64,000 bases of DNA from contig NZ_CP104850.1 in assembly GCF_028864635.1 (NCBI RefSeq), forward strand, positions 1,184,001 through 1,248,000, in the 5' to 3' direction. Each line of letters starts with the position of its first letter. The stretch's first letter is position 1. Source of the DNA: Cloacibacterium sp. TD35 (lineage in GTDB: Bacteria; Bacteroidota; Bacteroidia; Flavobacteriales; Weeksellaceae). Positions 44,074 to 52,918 of the stretch are shown one piece after another. The notes below the pieces were generated by a model that was not told the origin of the DNA, ran no database searches, and saw only the letters and a list, made by a program, of their open reading frames with translations. A program made the position numbers and the translations under genes.

Positions 44074-45090
44074 ATGGAACAAGCATTAGATATAGCAAAA
44101 AATAACCTTCCTGTGAAAGGATTTTTGGACCTAAAAGATATTCAAATTCCGCAAGGTCAAGATTTAATTGATGCGATTTTAAAGCTCAAAAAAGAAAAAA
44201 ATGCCGTGATTTTAGCGCATTATTATCAGCCGGGTGAGATTCAAGATATTGCAGATTACTTAGGAGATTCCTTACAATTAGCAAGAGCTGCAAAAGATAC
44301 AGATGCTGATATGATTGCTTTTTGTGGGGTGCATTTTATGGCTGAAGCGGCAAAAATCCTTAATCCTACTAAAAAAGTAGTTCTTCCAGATACTTTGGCA
44401 GGTTGTTCACTTGCGGATGGTTGCAGTGGAGAAGGTCTTAGAAAAATGCGTGAACAGCATCCTGGAGCTTTGGTGGCTACTTATATCAATTGTAATGCAG
44501 AAACCAAGGCAGAATCTGATATTATTGTTACCAGTTCAAATGCAGAAACCATTATCAATGCATTGCCAAAAGACAAACCGATTATCTTTGCGCCAGATAA
44601 AAACTTGGGAAGATATTTGATGAAAAAAACAGGAAGAGACATGATTTTGTGGGACGGAAGCTGCATCGTTCACGAAGCATTTTCTATGGAAAGAATTGCG
44701 AAACAATTGGCAGAAAATCCTGATGCTAAATTGATTGCACACCCAGAATCAGAAACTCCAGTGTTAGAGTTGGCGCATTTTGTTGGTTCTACTTCAGCTT
44801 TGCTAAATTATGTAGAAAAAGATGATTGTCAGAAATTTATCATCGCTACAGAAGAAGGAATTCTTCACGAAATGAAAAAGCGCGCTCCTCATAAAGAATT
44901 GATTCCAGCTTTGGTTTTTGACGAAAGTTGCAACTGTTCAGAATGTTTCTTCATGAAGAGAAATACACTAGAAAAGTTGTATTTATGCATGAAATATGAA
45001 TTGCCAGAGATTACTATGGACGAAGAACTTCGCTTAAAAGCTTTGAAACCCATCGAAGCCATGCTTGAGTTGAGTAAAACGATAAAGTAA
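44074..45090 (+). CDS. nadA: Quinolinate synthase
   Basis: 338 residues. Condenses iminoaspartate and dihydroxyacetone phosphate in NAD synthesis. The three cluster cysteines are visible: [25 protein letters not shown] region and [18 protein letters not shown]; substrate motifs include [22 protein letters not shown] and [12 protein letters not shown]. Start: an open frame reaches TTG at 44038, overlapping gmk by 11 nt, but the ATG at 44074 ([10 protein letters not shown]) fits family length. nadB and nadC are not in the window. Confidence 0.93.
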   Translation: MEQALDIAKNNLPVKGFLDLKDIQIPQGQDLIDAILKLKKEKNAVILAHYYQPGEIQDIADYLGDSLQLARAAKDTDADMIAFCGVHFMAEAAKILNPTKKVVLPDTLAGCSLADGCSGEGLRKMREQHPGALVATYINCNAETKAESDIIVTSSNAETIINALPKDKPIIFAPDKNLGRYLMKKTGRDMILWDGSCIVHEAFSMERIAKQLAENPDAKLIAHPESETPVLELAHFVGSTSALLNYVEKDDCQKFIIATEEGILHEMKKRAPHKELIPALVFDESCNCSECFFMKRNTLEKLYLCMKYELPEITMDEELRLKALKPIEAMLELSKTIK

Positions 45091-45097
45091 TTTGAAA

Positions 45098-45607
45098 ATG
45101 AAACAAATATTAATATTTCTTTCTCTATTTTTATTGAATAGTTTATTTGGACAGAAATCTCAAATCGAGAAAAATTTAGAAATTCAGATACATGAATTTG
45201 GAAGTTTTAATCAAAAAAGTGATTTTAAAAATTCAGTTAATTATTTACATCAAAATGTAATTAAATTATATGGAGGAAAGGAGAATTTTATTAAAAATTC
45301 ATTAAAGTCTCTAGAAGAATATAAGAAAGCAGGATTTTTCTTTGATAGGTTTTACTATACCGATTTTTCACCAATATTAAAATATAAAGGAGAATTGCAA
45401 ACTGCTGTTGTACAAAATATGGTTGTAAAAACAAAAAATGGAAAGTTTTTATCAAGGAATTCTATCATTGCTATATCAAATGATGGTGGAAGAATATGGA
45501 AATTTATAGGTGTAACTCAAGAAAATGTTGATAAAATAAAAAAAGTTCTCCCTAATTTAAGCCCCTCTATTAAATTAATAAATGAATTGCCAACAAAAAT
45601 TGATTAG
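45098..45607 (+). CDS. Secreted protein of unknown function
   Basis: 169 residues from ATG 45098. Signal peptide MKQILIFLSLFLLNSLFGQ (cleavage about 19), so periplasmic or exported. The mature part is a mix of helices and strands without recognisable motifs; words include YLHQNVIKLYGGKENFIKNSL and KYKGELQTAVVQNMVVKTKNGKFLSRN. The last codons overlap the folB start. It may have arisen as an insertion between nadA and folB. A TTG two codons upstream is in frame; ATG is preferred. Confidence 0.7.
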   Translation: MKQILIFLSLFLLNSLFGQKSQIEKNLEIQIHEFGSFNQKSDFKNSVNYLHQNVIKLYGGKENFIKNSLKSLEEYKKAGFFFDRFYYTDFSPILKYKGELQTAVVQNMVVKTKNGKFLSRNSIIAISNDGGRIWKFIGVTQENVDKIKKVLPNLSPSIKLINELPTKID

Positions 45608-45962
45608 TTCTAAAATCCTTTTAGAAGATATTAAAATCTACGCATATCACGGTGTTTTGCCAGAAGAGAAAATTCTGGGAACATATTACATTGTCAATGC
45701 AGAGATTGTAGCAGATATCACCAAAGCTGCTGAGACAGATGACTTGAATGATACCATTAATTATGCTTTGATTAACGATATTATTCATGCAGAGATGAAA
45801 ATTCCTTCACAATTATTAGAACATGTAGCTGGAAGAATTATCAAAAAAATAAAATCCGAATTTGCTCAAGTTCAAAAGGTTAAAGTAAAAATTACCAAAA
45901 TCAAACCGCCAATGAAAGGCGAGATGAAAGGCGTAAGTGTAGAATTTGAAGAAAATTTTTAA
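45582..45962 (+). CDS. folB: Dihydroneopterin aldolase
   Basis: 126 residues. Second step of the pterin branch of folate synthesis, cytosolic octamer. Signature ILLEDIKIYAYHGVLPEEKILGTYYIVNAEI and the glutamate-bearing LEHVAGRIIKKI; catalytic Lys in KVKVKITKIKPP. The ATG at 45582 overlaps the previous gene by 26 nt; a TTG at 45600 (MISSKILLEDIK) would give a more usual N-terminus. The window also has folA. Confidence 0.92.
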   Translation: MNCQQKLISSKILLEDIKIYAYHGVLPEEKILGTYYIVNAEIVADITKAAETDDLNDTINYALINDIIHAEMKIPSQLLEHVAGRIIKKIKSEFAQVQKVKVKITKIKPPMKGEMKGVSVEFEENF

Positions 45963-46002
45963 AAAATCTATTTCTAAAATTTTTAAAAATCTGAAAAATC
46001 CC

Positions 46003-46010
46003 TATATTTG
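46003..46010 (+). promoter_or_regulatory. -7 box (TATATTTG) of tRNA-Cys
   Basis: Exact TAnnTTTG followed by CAC, 15 nt before the tRNA. Confidence 0.65.
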
Positions 46011-46025
46011 CACTCCGAAACACAT

Positions 46026-46096
46026 GGTACTTTGGCCGAGCGGCTAGGCAGTGGTCTGCAACACCATCTACAGCGGTTCGAATCCGCTAGGTACCT
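46026..46096 (+). tRNA. tRNA-Cys (anticodon GCA)
   Basis: 71 nt. Acceptor GGTACTT / AGGTACC (one T-G pair); anticodon loop CTGCAAC with GCA at 46058-46060; T-arm CAGCGGTTCGAATCCGCT. CCA is not encoded. Confidence 0.96.
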
Positions 46097-46098
46097 CA

Positions 46099-46133
46099 AA
46101 ATCCTGAAATTTTATAATTTCAGGATTTTTTTT
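46099..46133 (+). terminator. Intrinsic terminator of tRNA-Cys
   Basis: AAATCCTGAAAT / ATTTCAGGATTT around a short loop, with eight T. Confidence 0.85.
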
Positions 46134-46210
46134 ATGAAATTATTCTAAGATTCTATACTTTTTTCTTTTTACTTTTTCCTTGGCTCTTAAAAAGTATTAT
46201 CTTTACTTTA

Positions 46211-47830
46211 ATGTTTATAATTTTACTTTCCATTATCATTATTATTCCTGTTTTAGCAGGTTTTGGCGAGATTTTTCAAAGACTTTTCGGGAAAATCTGG
46301 TCAGGACTTTCTGCTCAGTTTTTTTTAGGAATATTTTTCTTGGCAATGATTTGGCAAGTTCTTGCGTTTTTTATTCCGCTGAATATTTGGGTAGAAAGTA
46401 TAAGTTTAGGAATAGGAATTTTGGCTTTTTTTTATTTTAAAAGCTACCAAAATTTTACTTCATTTACTAAAAATGAAATTTTAAAAATATCATTACTTAT
46501 CATAATTATCACATTGGCAGGGAGTTATTATCCTTTTATTTTAGACCATTTTGGTTATTATGTTCCCACTGTAAATTGGCTCCACGAATTTGGTTTAACC
46601 AAAGGTTTGGCTAATTTTAGTTTAATCTATGCCCAAATGTCGGTTTGGCACATATTTCAGGCTGGTTTTTCTAATTTTTTTGATGTTTTTTATAGAATAA
46701 ATGTCGTTTTTCTGGTGATTTATCTGCTCTATATTTTTGAAAAAAAGGCATGGAGTTTACTTTTTGTTTTACCTATTTTCCTGCTTTTTCTTCAATCTCC
46801 TAGTCCAGATTTACCCGCAATAGTGCTTTCGCTTATTATTTTAAATGAAATTCTCAAGGGAAATCAAAATGCTAAACTACTTTTTGCGTTTTCGGCTTTT
46901 GTTTTCAGCATAAAACCTACAATGGTGTGGTTACCTATTTTTGTTTTTTTATATTTTTTCAAAAGAGGTCATTTAAAATTTCTAAGATTAGGACTTGTTG
47001 TTTTGGGAATTTATATTTTTAAAAATGTTTGGGTTTTTGGGTATCCTTTTTTCCCGGTTCAGATGTTCGATTCAGGAGTTTCTTGGTCGCCAAATGCAGA
47101 GATTTTAAAACAATCTTCAGAAGTAGCGATTTTGAAAACCTACGATTTGAAGTTTACAATTTCAGAGATTCATCAATTCACGACTTGGGATTACATTTAC
47201 CATTGGTTTACACTCCATTCATACAAAAAATATATACATATTGCCTTTGTTTTATTGATGGTGATTTACACTATTTTTACTTTTCTGAAAAAACAAAAAA
47301 CGCTTTATTTATTGTGGATTTCTATACTGTTGAAAACGATTTTTATTTTATATTTTTCAGCGCAATTTAGATTTTTCCTAGATGTGTTTTTCGTAGTATT
47401 TGTAGTGATGTCTGGTTCAATTGTGAAAGAAAAAATATCATTATTAAGTTTCAGTTTGGGTGCGGTCATCGTTTTATTTTTGATGAGTTTTCCTAAAATT
47501 TTGCAATCACAAGTCCGTACTTTCAAACTTGGGCATTATATGCAGGGTTTTACCAAAACGCAATTTTATAGACCAGCGGTTTTTCAACTCAATTCTTATC
47601 AAATCTTTAAAATAGGAAATTTAGAATTTAATGTTCCCAACTACGATTTAAGTTTTGATACACCACAGCCTTCACTTTCTCCATCTTCTGTTAAAAAATA
47701 TTACGAAACAGGGATTTTTCCTCAAAAAATCTCAGAAAACATACAAGATGGTTTCGTTTGGAAGAAACTGTCGCCTGAAGAAAAGGAAAAATTGAAAAAA
47801 ATAATTTCTTCTTTAGAGAAAAAGCATTAA
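46211..47830 (+). CDS. Polytopic membrane protein, LIC_10190-like
   Basis: 539 residues. About eleven to twelve hydrophobic helices spread over residues 1-430, then a soluble C-terminal tail. Features such as DHFGYYVPTVNWLHEFGLTKGLANFSLIYAQMSVWHIFQAGFSNF resemble the loop pattern of integral-membrane (GT-C like) glycosyltransferases, and the whole looks like the LIC_10190 family, which is uncharacterised. Function not assigned. Starts at ATG 46211; the shadow frame starting at 46180 is not real. Confidence 0.72.
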   Translation: MFIILLSIIIIIPVLAGFGEIFQRLFGKIWSGLSAQFFLGIFFLAMIWQVLAFFIPLNIWVESISLGIGILAFFYFKSYQNFTSFTKNEILKISLLIIIITLAGSYYPFILDHFGYYVPTVNWLHEFGLTKGLANFSLIYAQMSVWHIFQAGFSNFFDVFYRINVVFLVIYLLYIFEKKAWSLLFVLPIFLLFLQSPSPDLPAIVLSLIILNEILKGNQNAKLLFAFSAFVFSIKPTMVWLPIFVFLYFFKRGHLKFLRLGLVVLGIYIFKNVWVFGYPFFPVQMFDSGVSWSPNAEILKQSSEVAILKTYDLKFTISEIHQFTTWDYIYHWFTLHSYKKYIHIAFVLLMVIYTIFTFLKKQKTLYLLWISILLKTIFILYFSAQFRFFLDVFFVVFVVMSGSIVKEKISLLSFSLGAVIVLFLMSFPKILQSQVRTFKLGHYMQGFTKTQFYRPAVFQLNSYQIFKIGNLEFNVPNYDLSFDTPQPSLSPSSVKKYYETGIFPQKISENIQDGFVWKKLSPEEKEKLKKIISSLEKKH

Positions 47831-47859
47831 CACATTACCTCATTATCACATTATCTCAC
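47831..47859 (+). repeat. Octamer-like word array before aroC
   Basis: CACATTA, CCTCATTA, TCACATTA, TCTCACT in roughly 8-nt phase, abutting the -7 box of aroC. Confidence 0.55.
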
Positions 47860-47867
47860 TAACTTTG
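47860..47867 (+). promoter_or_regulatory. -7 box (TAACTTTG) of aroC
   Basis: Exact TAnnTTTG followed by C; 5 nt before the ATG, so leaderless or nearly so. Confidence 0.55.
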
Positions 47868-47872
47868 CTTTT

Positions 47873-48934
47873 ATGAACAATTTAGGAAATTTTCTCACGC
47901 TTTCTACCTTTGGTGAAAGTCACGGAATAGCTTACGGTGGAATCATCACCAATTTCCCTGCAGGAATTGAAATTAATTTTGACGAAATTCAGCATCAGCT
48001 TGACCGAAGAAAACCTGGTCAAAGTTCCATCGTTACCCAAAGAAAAGAAAGTGATACCGTACAATTTCTTTCAGGTACTTTTGAGGGGAAATCCACAGGA
48101 ACTCCTATTGGGTTTGTGATTTATAATGAAAATCAAAAATCGAAAGATTACGAACATATTGCCGCTGCTTACAGACCTTCTCATGCAGATTTTACCTATG
48201 ATCAAAAATTCGGAATTCGTGATTACAGAGGTGGCGGGAAATCTTCTGCGCGAGAAACCATCAATTGGGTTGCTGCAGGAGCTTTAGCGAAACATATTTT
48301 ACCCGAAAATGTAGAAATTCATGCTTATGTTTCTTCGGTGGGAGATATCTATTGCATGAAGCCATATCAGGATTTAGATTTTTCTAAAATTGAAAGTAAT
48401 GATGTTCGTTGTCCAGACGAAGAAACTGCCGAAAAAATGATTTCTAAAATCAAGGAAATCAAAAAAGAAGGAAACACTATCGGCGGAACTATTACTTGTG
48501 TTATCAAAAATCTTCCTATAGGAATTGGCGAACCTGTTTTCCTAAAATTACAGGCCGAATTGGCAAAAGCCATGCTGAATATCAATGCAGCAAAAGGATT
48601 TGAGTACGGAAGCGGATTTTGTGGAGCAACCATGACCGGAAAAGAGCATAATGATTTGTTCAATGAAGATTTTACTACGAAAACTAATCTTTCTGGTGGT
48701 ATTCAAGGTGGAATCTCAAACGGAATGGACATTTATTTCCGTGTAGCCTTTAAACCGATTGCTACAATTCTTAGACCTCAAGAAAGTGTAGATAAAGACG
48801 GGAATTTAGTTATTGTAGAAGGGAAAGGAAGACATGACCCTTGTGTTTTGCCAAGAGCAGTTCCCGTAGTGGAAAATTTGGCAGCATTTGTTCTTGCGGA
48901 CTTGTTTTTGATGAATCAGATTAGAAAAATTTAA
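47873..48934 (+). CDS. aroC: Chorismate synthase
   Basis: 353 residues. Last step of the shikimate pathway, FMN-dependent. Family signatures: [16 protein letters not shown] (about 9-24), [54 protein letters not shown] (about 121-140) and [20 protein letters not shown] at the end. It has its own promoter; the two thioredoxin-like genes follow closely. Confidence 0.96.
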   Translation: MNNLGNFLTLSTFGESHGIAYGGIITNFPAGIEINFDEIQHQLDRRKPGQSSIVTQRKESDTVQFLSGTFEGKSTGTPIGFVIYNENQKSKDYEHIAAAYRPSHADFTYDQKFGIRDYRGGGKSSARETINWVAAGALAKHILPENVEIHAYVSSVGDIYCMKPYQDLDFSKIESNDVRCPDEETAEKMISKIKEIKKEGNTIGGTITCVIKNLPIGIGEPVFLKLQAELAKAMLNINAAKGFEYGSGFCGATMTGKEHNDLFNEDFTTKTNLSGGIQGGISNGMDIYFRVAFKPIATILRPQESVDKDGNLVIVEGKGRHDPCVLPRAVPVVENLAAFVLADLFLMNQIRKI

Positions 48935-48944
48935 ACTTTAAAAA

Positions 48945-49502
48945 ATGAAAAATTACTGGCAAAACGCGGTCACTTTTGACGAATATATTAAAGAAACTGA
49001 ACGCAGAATTGAAGTTCAAAATCCTGAAGATAACCATAATGAATACTATGAACTTGGGCTTCAAAGAATGAACAGAACTTTAAAAACCTATAAAGCAGAT
49101 GAAGAGCAATTAGAAACGTTGAAATCTAAAAACTTCAATGGTAAAATCCTTATCATCACAGAACCTTGGTGTGGAGATGCAAGCGCAACCGTTCCTGCAG
49201 TTTCTAAATTTTTTGAAGGGCATAATGATGTGAGAATTTTCTACCGTGATTCTGATACTTCTTTAATTGACCAATTCCTAACGAACGGAACACAATCTAT
49301 TCCTAAAATTCTAATCTTGAATGAAGATTTTTCTCTGAAAAATGTTTGGGGACCAAGACCGCAATATGGAACAGAATTGTTGAAAAAATTCAAAGAGAAT
49401 CCAGAAACGTATCCTCGTGAAGAGTTTTATAACGATTTACAAGTGTATTACGCCAAAAATAAGGGTAAAGACGCGATTCAAGAAATTCTAGACCTGATTT
49501 AA
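48945..49502 (+). CDS. Thioredoxin-fold protein with a single-cysteine WCGDA site
   Basis: 185 residues. N-terminal helices (about 1-60), then a thioredoxin-like beta-alpha-beta unit: GKILIITEPWCGDASATVPAVSKFF, with one Cys (Cys76) where a thioredoxin would have C-x-x-C, and the later cis-Pro motif QSIPKILIL. The C-terminal helical segment is long. I see a resemblance to a small Bacteroidota thioredoxin-like family. Without a second cysteine it cannot form the usual disulfide, so it may bind a partner or act by a one-Cys mechanism. 10 nt after aroC, so likely the same transcript. Confidence 0.82.
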   Translation: MKNYWQNAVTFDEYIKETERRIEVQNPEDNHNEYYELGLQRMNRTLKTYKADEEQLETLKSKNFNGKILIITEPWCGDASATVPAVSKFFEGHNDVRIFYRDSDTSLIDQFLTNGTQSIPKILILNEDFSLKNVWGPRPQYGTELLKKFKENPETYPREEFYNDLQVYYAKNKGKDAIQEILDLI

Positions 49503-49520
49503 TGATTTGTTAATTAAAAA

Positions 49521-49544
49521 TATCATCACATCAACACATTAAGA
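49521..49544 (+). repeat. Octamer-like word array before the TlpA-like gene
   Basis: TATCATCA, CATCAACA, CATTAAGA in 8-nt phase, ending 2 nt before the ATG at 49547. Confidence 0.45.
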
Positions 49545-49546
49545 AA

Positions 49547-50104
49547 ATGAACTTTTTAAGAAAAAATTGGCTCACATTATTGCTTTCGGTGTTTCTAGTT
49601 TCTATGTTTCTGTTTCCAGATTTTAGAGCGTTTGTTCAGCGACAGATTTTGATGAAACCTTCTTTAGAAAAAGTAGAAAAAGACGTCACTTTTACAGTTG
49701 ATGAAATGAATATTCAATTGAAAGGCGTGAATGTTCCCGATGCAAATTTGGCAGATTTTAAGGACAAAGTCGTTTTCTTAAATTTTTGGGGAAGTTGGTG
49801 TCCGCCTTGTAGAGCAGAATATCCGAGTATTCAAAAATTGTACGACGCCAAAAAAGATAAAGTTACTTTCGTACTGATTGCCATGCAGGATGAAGAAGAA
49901 AAAGTGAAAAAATTCTTAGCAGATAACAATTATACTACACCAGTTTATTTTGCGACATCGCCACTTTCTGAAAAAATGTTGCCAAAAGTTTTTCCTACGA
50001 CCTTTATTTTGGGCCAAAATGGAAGAATTTTGATGAAAGAAGATGCTGCAAAAGATTGGGATTCAGAGTCTGTACATCAATTTTTAGATTCTGTAGCTCC
50101 TTAA
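49547..50104 (+). CDS. TlpA-like membrane-anchored disulfide reductase
   Basis: 185 residues. One N-terminal membrane helix (about 8-24) faces the rest into the periplasm. The thioredoxin domain (about 45-185) has the redox motif FLNFWGSWCPPCRAEYP (Cys85 and Cys88) and the cis-Pro motif VFPTTFILG. TlpA/ResA proteins keep apocytochrome c or other exported thiols reduced; with the NorC-like cytochrome in this genome that is plausible but not proven. Confidence 0.9.
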   Translation: MNFLRKNWLTLLLSVFLVSMFLFPDFRAFVQRQILMKPSLEKVEKDVTFTVDEMNIQLKGVNVPDANLADFKDKVVFLNFWGSWCPPCRAEYPSIQKLYDAKKDKVTFVLIAMQDEEEKVKKFLADNNYTTPVYFATSPLSEKMLPKVFPTTFILGQNGRILMKEDAAKDWDSESVHQFLDSVAP

Positions 50105-50220
50105 GAATTATTAAATAAAGTTAAAATCTATTAAAATAAAATAAGCAAAGAGTTTTTACTTTAAATTGGCAAAGATTTTGAAATCTTAATAACAACACAC
50201 CTAAAAACTCAAAAGATAAA

Positions 50221-50544
50221 ATGAAAAAAATAGCATTGTTGTTTCAAGCATTTAAAAAAGGAGGATTGCTTTCTAAGTTTCCGAAAATTTTAAAAATGTT
50301 TAAAGCGTACAAAAAAGGCGAATTTCAAATGGATTTCAAGAATGTAATCATTCCATTAGCAGCATTTGTTTATATCATTTCGCCATTAGATTTTTTGCCT
50401 GGGATTTTTTTAGATGACTTAGGGGTTCTGGCATTGGTTTTACCAATGGTTTTAAAAGAAGTAGACCGATTTACCATTTGGGAAAACGAAAAAAATGCTG
50501 CAAAAAAAGATAATAAAGTAATAAATGCAGAAATAATAGAGTAA
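50221..50544 (+). CDS. DUF1232 (YkvA-like) membrane protein
   Basis: 107 residues. An N-terminal basic helix, then a hydrophobic core (about 45-78) with VIIPLAAFVYIISPLDFLPGIFLDDLGVLALVLPMVL, the YkvA/DUF1232 signature (ISPLDFLP), and a charged C-terminus. Inner-membrane protein of unknown function. The 116-nt spacer before it shows no promoter box. Confidence 0.88.
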   Translation: MKKIALLFQAFKKGGLLSKFPKILKMFKAYKKGEFQMDFKNVIIPLAAFVYIISPLDFLPGIFLDDLGVLALVLPMVLKEVDRFTIWENEKNAAKKDNKVINAEIIE

Positions 50545-50571
50545 ATAAAATAATTTCATTTGTGTTTTTTT

Positions 50572-50606
50572 AATCGTTCCGAGATATTCTTGGGACGATT
50601 TTTTTT
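50572..50606 (+). terminator. Intrinsic terminator after the DUF1232 gene
   Basis: AATCGTTCC / GGGACGATT (one G-T pair) with an 11-nt loop and eight T. Confidence 0.75.
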
Positions 50607-50609
50607 GAA

Positions 50610-50617
50610 TAAATTTG
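50610..50617 (+). promoter_or_regulatory. -7 box (TAAATTTG) of miaA
   Basis: Exact TAnnTTTG followed by CATT; only 4 nt separate it from the ATG at 50622, so the mRNA is probably leaderless. Confidence 0.6.
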
Positions 50618-50621
50618 CATT

Positions 50622-51527
50622 ATGCAGAAAACACTCATTTCTATCATTGGTTCAACAGGAATTGGCAAGACAAAACTGGCTATAGAAGTTGCAAAACATT
50701 TCGGGACAGAGATTATTTCTTGTGATTCCAGACAGTTTTTCAAAGAAATGAAAATTGGTACTGCCACACCTTCAGATGAAGAATTAGCGAAAGCTAAACA
50801 TCATTTTATTGGTCATCTTTCAGTTCAAGATTACTATTCCATAGGTCAATATGAAGTAGATGCTTTGGAAAAAATAGAGGAAATTTTTGAAGAAAATGAT
50901 TTTGCAGTTTTGGTTGGTGGAAGCATGATGTATGAGAAAGCGGTAGTAGAAGGGCTGAATGATTTGCCTGAAGCCTATGCTGAAAACCAAGAAAAATTAC
51001 AGAAAATTTGGGGTGAAGAAGGCCTGGAAAAACTCCAAGAGATTCTCAAAAATCTGGACGAAGAATATTATAATGTAGTTCACAAAGAAAATCCCAGAAG
51101 ATTATTACGAGCCATAGATGTGATTTGGCAAACAGGTAGAAAATATTCTGAAATTATTGCAGAACCAAAGCATAAAAGAGATTTTAAAGTGGTAAGGATA
51201 GGAATTACCGCACCTAGAGAAATCATGTACGAAAGAATTAATCTTCGAGTAGATAAAATGCTGGAAAATGGTTTGATAGATGAAGTGAAATCTTTGACAG
51301 AATATAAAAACCTTGTTCCGCTACAAACAGTAGGGTACACCGAAATTTTTAAATATTTAGAAGGAACTTGGGATTTAGATTTTGCCGTAGAAGAAATCAA
51401 GAAAAACTCTCGCAGATATGCAAAGCGACAAGAGACTTGGAATAGAAAAGTAAAAAATGTGACTTGGCTTCCGTATGATTATTCAGATGAGCAGCTTCAT
51501 GAGATTTTATCGAAGATAGAAAAATAA
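50622..51527 (+). CDS. miaA: tRNA dimethylallyltransferase
   Basis: 301 residues. Adds a dimethylallyl group to A37 of tRNAs reading UNN codons. P-loop IIGSTGIGKTKLAIEVA (about 8-24), substrate pocket SCDSRQFFKEMKIGTATPS and HHFIGHLSVQDYYSIGQYE, VLVGGSMMYEKAVVEGLNDLP, and LQTVGYTEIFKYLEG. The tail KNSRRYAKRQETWNRK is the RNA-contact region. Start at ATG 50622. Confidence 0.95.
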   Translation: MQKTLISIIGSTGIGKTKLAIEVAKHFGTEIISCDSRQFFKEMKIGTATPSDEELAKAKHHFIGHLSVQDYYSIGQYEVDALEKIEEIFEENDFAVLVGGSMMYEKAVVEGLNDLPEAYAENQEKLQKIWGEEGLEKLQEILKNLDEEYYNVVHKENPRRLLRAIDVIWQTGRKYSEIIAEPKHKRDFKVVRIGITAPREIMYERINLRVDKMLENGLIDEVKSLTEYKNLVPLQTVGYTEIFKYLEGTWDLDFAVEEIKKNSRRYAKRQETWNRKVKNVTWLPYDYSDEQLHEILSKIEK

Positions 51528-51533
51528 ATTCCG

Positions 51534-51541
51534 TAATTTTG
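51534..51541 (+). promoter_or_regulatory. -7 box (TAATTTTG) of the 51573 gene
   Basis: Exact TAnnTTTG followed by CA, 31 nt before the ATG. Confidence 0.55.
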
Positions 51542-51572
51542 CAGTCAATAAATTAATGATAAATCCATAGTT

Positions 51573-52130
51573 ATGGCAAATACACCTTCAAATATGCTCG
51601 CTTTAGGTACTAAAGCACCTTTTTTTGAACTCCCAAATCCTTCTCACAGCAATGAAATTCAATCTTTAGAAGATTTAAAAGGCGAAAAAGGAACGTTGGT
51701 GATTTTTATGTGCAATCACTGTCCGTTTGTGTTACATGTTATCGATAAACTTACAGAATTATACGAAGATTATCATACACAAGGAATAGAATTTATCGCA
51801 ATTAACGCGAATGATGTAGAAAAATATCCAGCAGATTCTCCAGAAAAAATGATAGAATTTCAAATCGAAAGAAAATTTGAATTCCCTTATTTATTTGACG
51901 AAAGTCAGGCGGTAGCAAAAGCTTATGACGCAGCTTGTACACCAGATTTTTATTTCTTTGACGAAAAATTAGACTTGGTTTACCGTGGGCAAATGGACGA
52001 TTCTAGACCAGGAAATCAAAAAGAAATCACAGGTGAAGACTTGATTATCGCTTTCGAAAATCTATTGTCAGGAAATCCACAAGAGGAATTACAAAAACCA
52101 AGCATGGGTTGTAATATCAAATGGAAATAA
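51573..52130 (+). CDS. AhpC/TSA-type thioredoxin family protein (CNHCP)
   Basis: 185 residues, no signal peptide. The redox site is LVIFMCNHCPFVLHV (Cys47 and Cys50), followed by DYHTQGIEFIAINAND, the AACTPDFYFFDE segment and a C-terminal SMGCNIKWK with another conserved Cys (Cys180). This pattern marks a family related to peroxiredoxin-like/TlpA proteins, cytosolic, common in many bacteria. Redox partner unknown. It has its own promoter and a terminator shared with the convergent MBL gene. Confidence 0.85.
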   Translation: MANTPSNMLALGTKAPFFELPNPSHSNEIQSLEDLKGEKGTLVIFMCNHCPFVLHVIDKLTELYEDYHTQGIEFIAINANDVEKYPADSPEKMIEFQIERKFEFPYLFDESQAVAKAYDAACTPDFYFFDEKLDLVYRGQMDDSRPGNQKEITGEDLIIAFENLLSGNPQEELQKPSMGCNIKWK

Positions 52131-52152
52131 TTAGAATTACCTCATAAAAAGT

Positions 52153-52188
52153 AAAAGAGTCAAGTGATAAACTTGACTCTTTTTTATT
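52153..52188. terminator. Bidirectional intrinsic terminator
   Basis: AAAAGAGTCAAGT / ACTTGACTCTTTT with a GATAA loop. Lies between convergent genes. Confidence 0.85.
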
Positions 52189-52190
52189 TT

Positions 52191-52826
52191 TTAGAAAAAC
52201 GGATTGTGATTTTTCTCAAAGCCTATTTGCGTTGCGTTTCCGTGACCGCTATACACTTCTGTTTCTTCTGGCAAAGTAAAAAGTTTCGTGCGAATGCTTT
52301 CTAACAATTGCTCATGGTTTCCTCTGTATAAATCTGTTCTCCCAATGCTTCCTTGAAAAAGCGCATCACCAGAAATTACAAATTTTTGAGCTTCATTGTA
52401 GAAAGCCAAACTTCCCGGCGAATGTCCCGGAACATGAAAAATTTCAAAAGAATCTTCATCTATGAAATATTTTTCGCCTTCGTTTAAAAGTTCTATGTCG
52501 CCAAGAAAAGGTTTGAAGTCAAATCCATAATTTCTGGCAGACATCGGGTTTCTATCAAGTACATCTTTTTCTTCTTTGTGCATTTTTACGGCAACTTTAT
52601 ACGTGTCAAAGGCCCACTGTAAGCCTAAAACATGGTCTATATGAGCATGAGTCAGTAAAATATTTTGAATAGAAATCTCTTTTTCCTTGATGAAATTTTC
52701 TAGAATTTCATTTTCTTTTTCGTTCCAGTTTCCCGGGTCTATGATGACCCCGTTTTTTTGGTCATTAAACAATACATAAGTGTTTTCTGAAAAAGGATTG
52801 AATCGAAAAATATGAATATGGAGCAT
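52191..52826 (-). CDS. MBL-fold metallo-hydrolase (glyoxalase II-like)
   Basis: 211 residues from the ATG at 52826. Metal-binding motif LLTHAHIDHVLG (H-x-H-x-D-H), then HVPGHSPGSLAFY (His), VISGDALFQGSIGRTDLY (Asp) and VYSGHGNATQIGFE (His). This is the YcbL/hydroxyacylglutathione-hydrolase-like branch. The upstream frame adds 20 residues (to ATG 52886) but the family opening is LHIHIFRFNPFSENTYVL. The stop lies just after the terminator. Confidence 0.87.
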   Translation of the reverse strand: MLHIHIFRFNPFSENTYVLFNDQKNGVIIDPGNWNEKENEILENFIKEKEISIQNILLTHAHIDHVLGLQWAFDTYKVAVKMHKEEKDVLDRNPMSARNYGFDFKPFLGDIELLNEGEKYFIDEDSFEIFHVPGHSPGSLAFYNEAQKFVISGDALFQGSIGRTDLYRGNHEQLLESIRTKLFTLPEETEVYSGHGNATQIGFEKNHNPFF

Positions 52827-52918
52827 GTTTTGAAGTTTAGATTTTAAGTTTTCAAATTTAATCATTTTCAGCGTTTTAATTTTCAATATTTTGGCTCGAT
52901 TTTCGTTATCTTCGTGAT

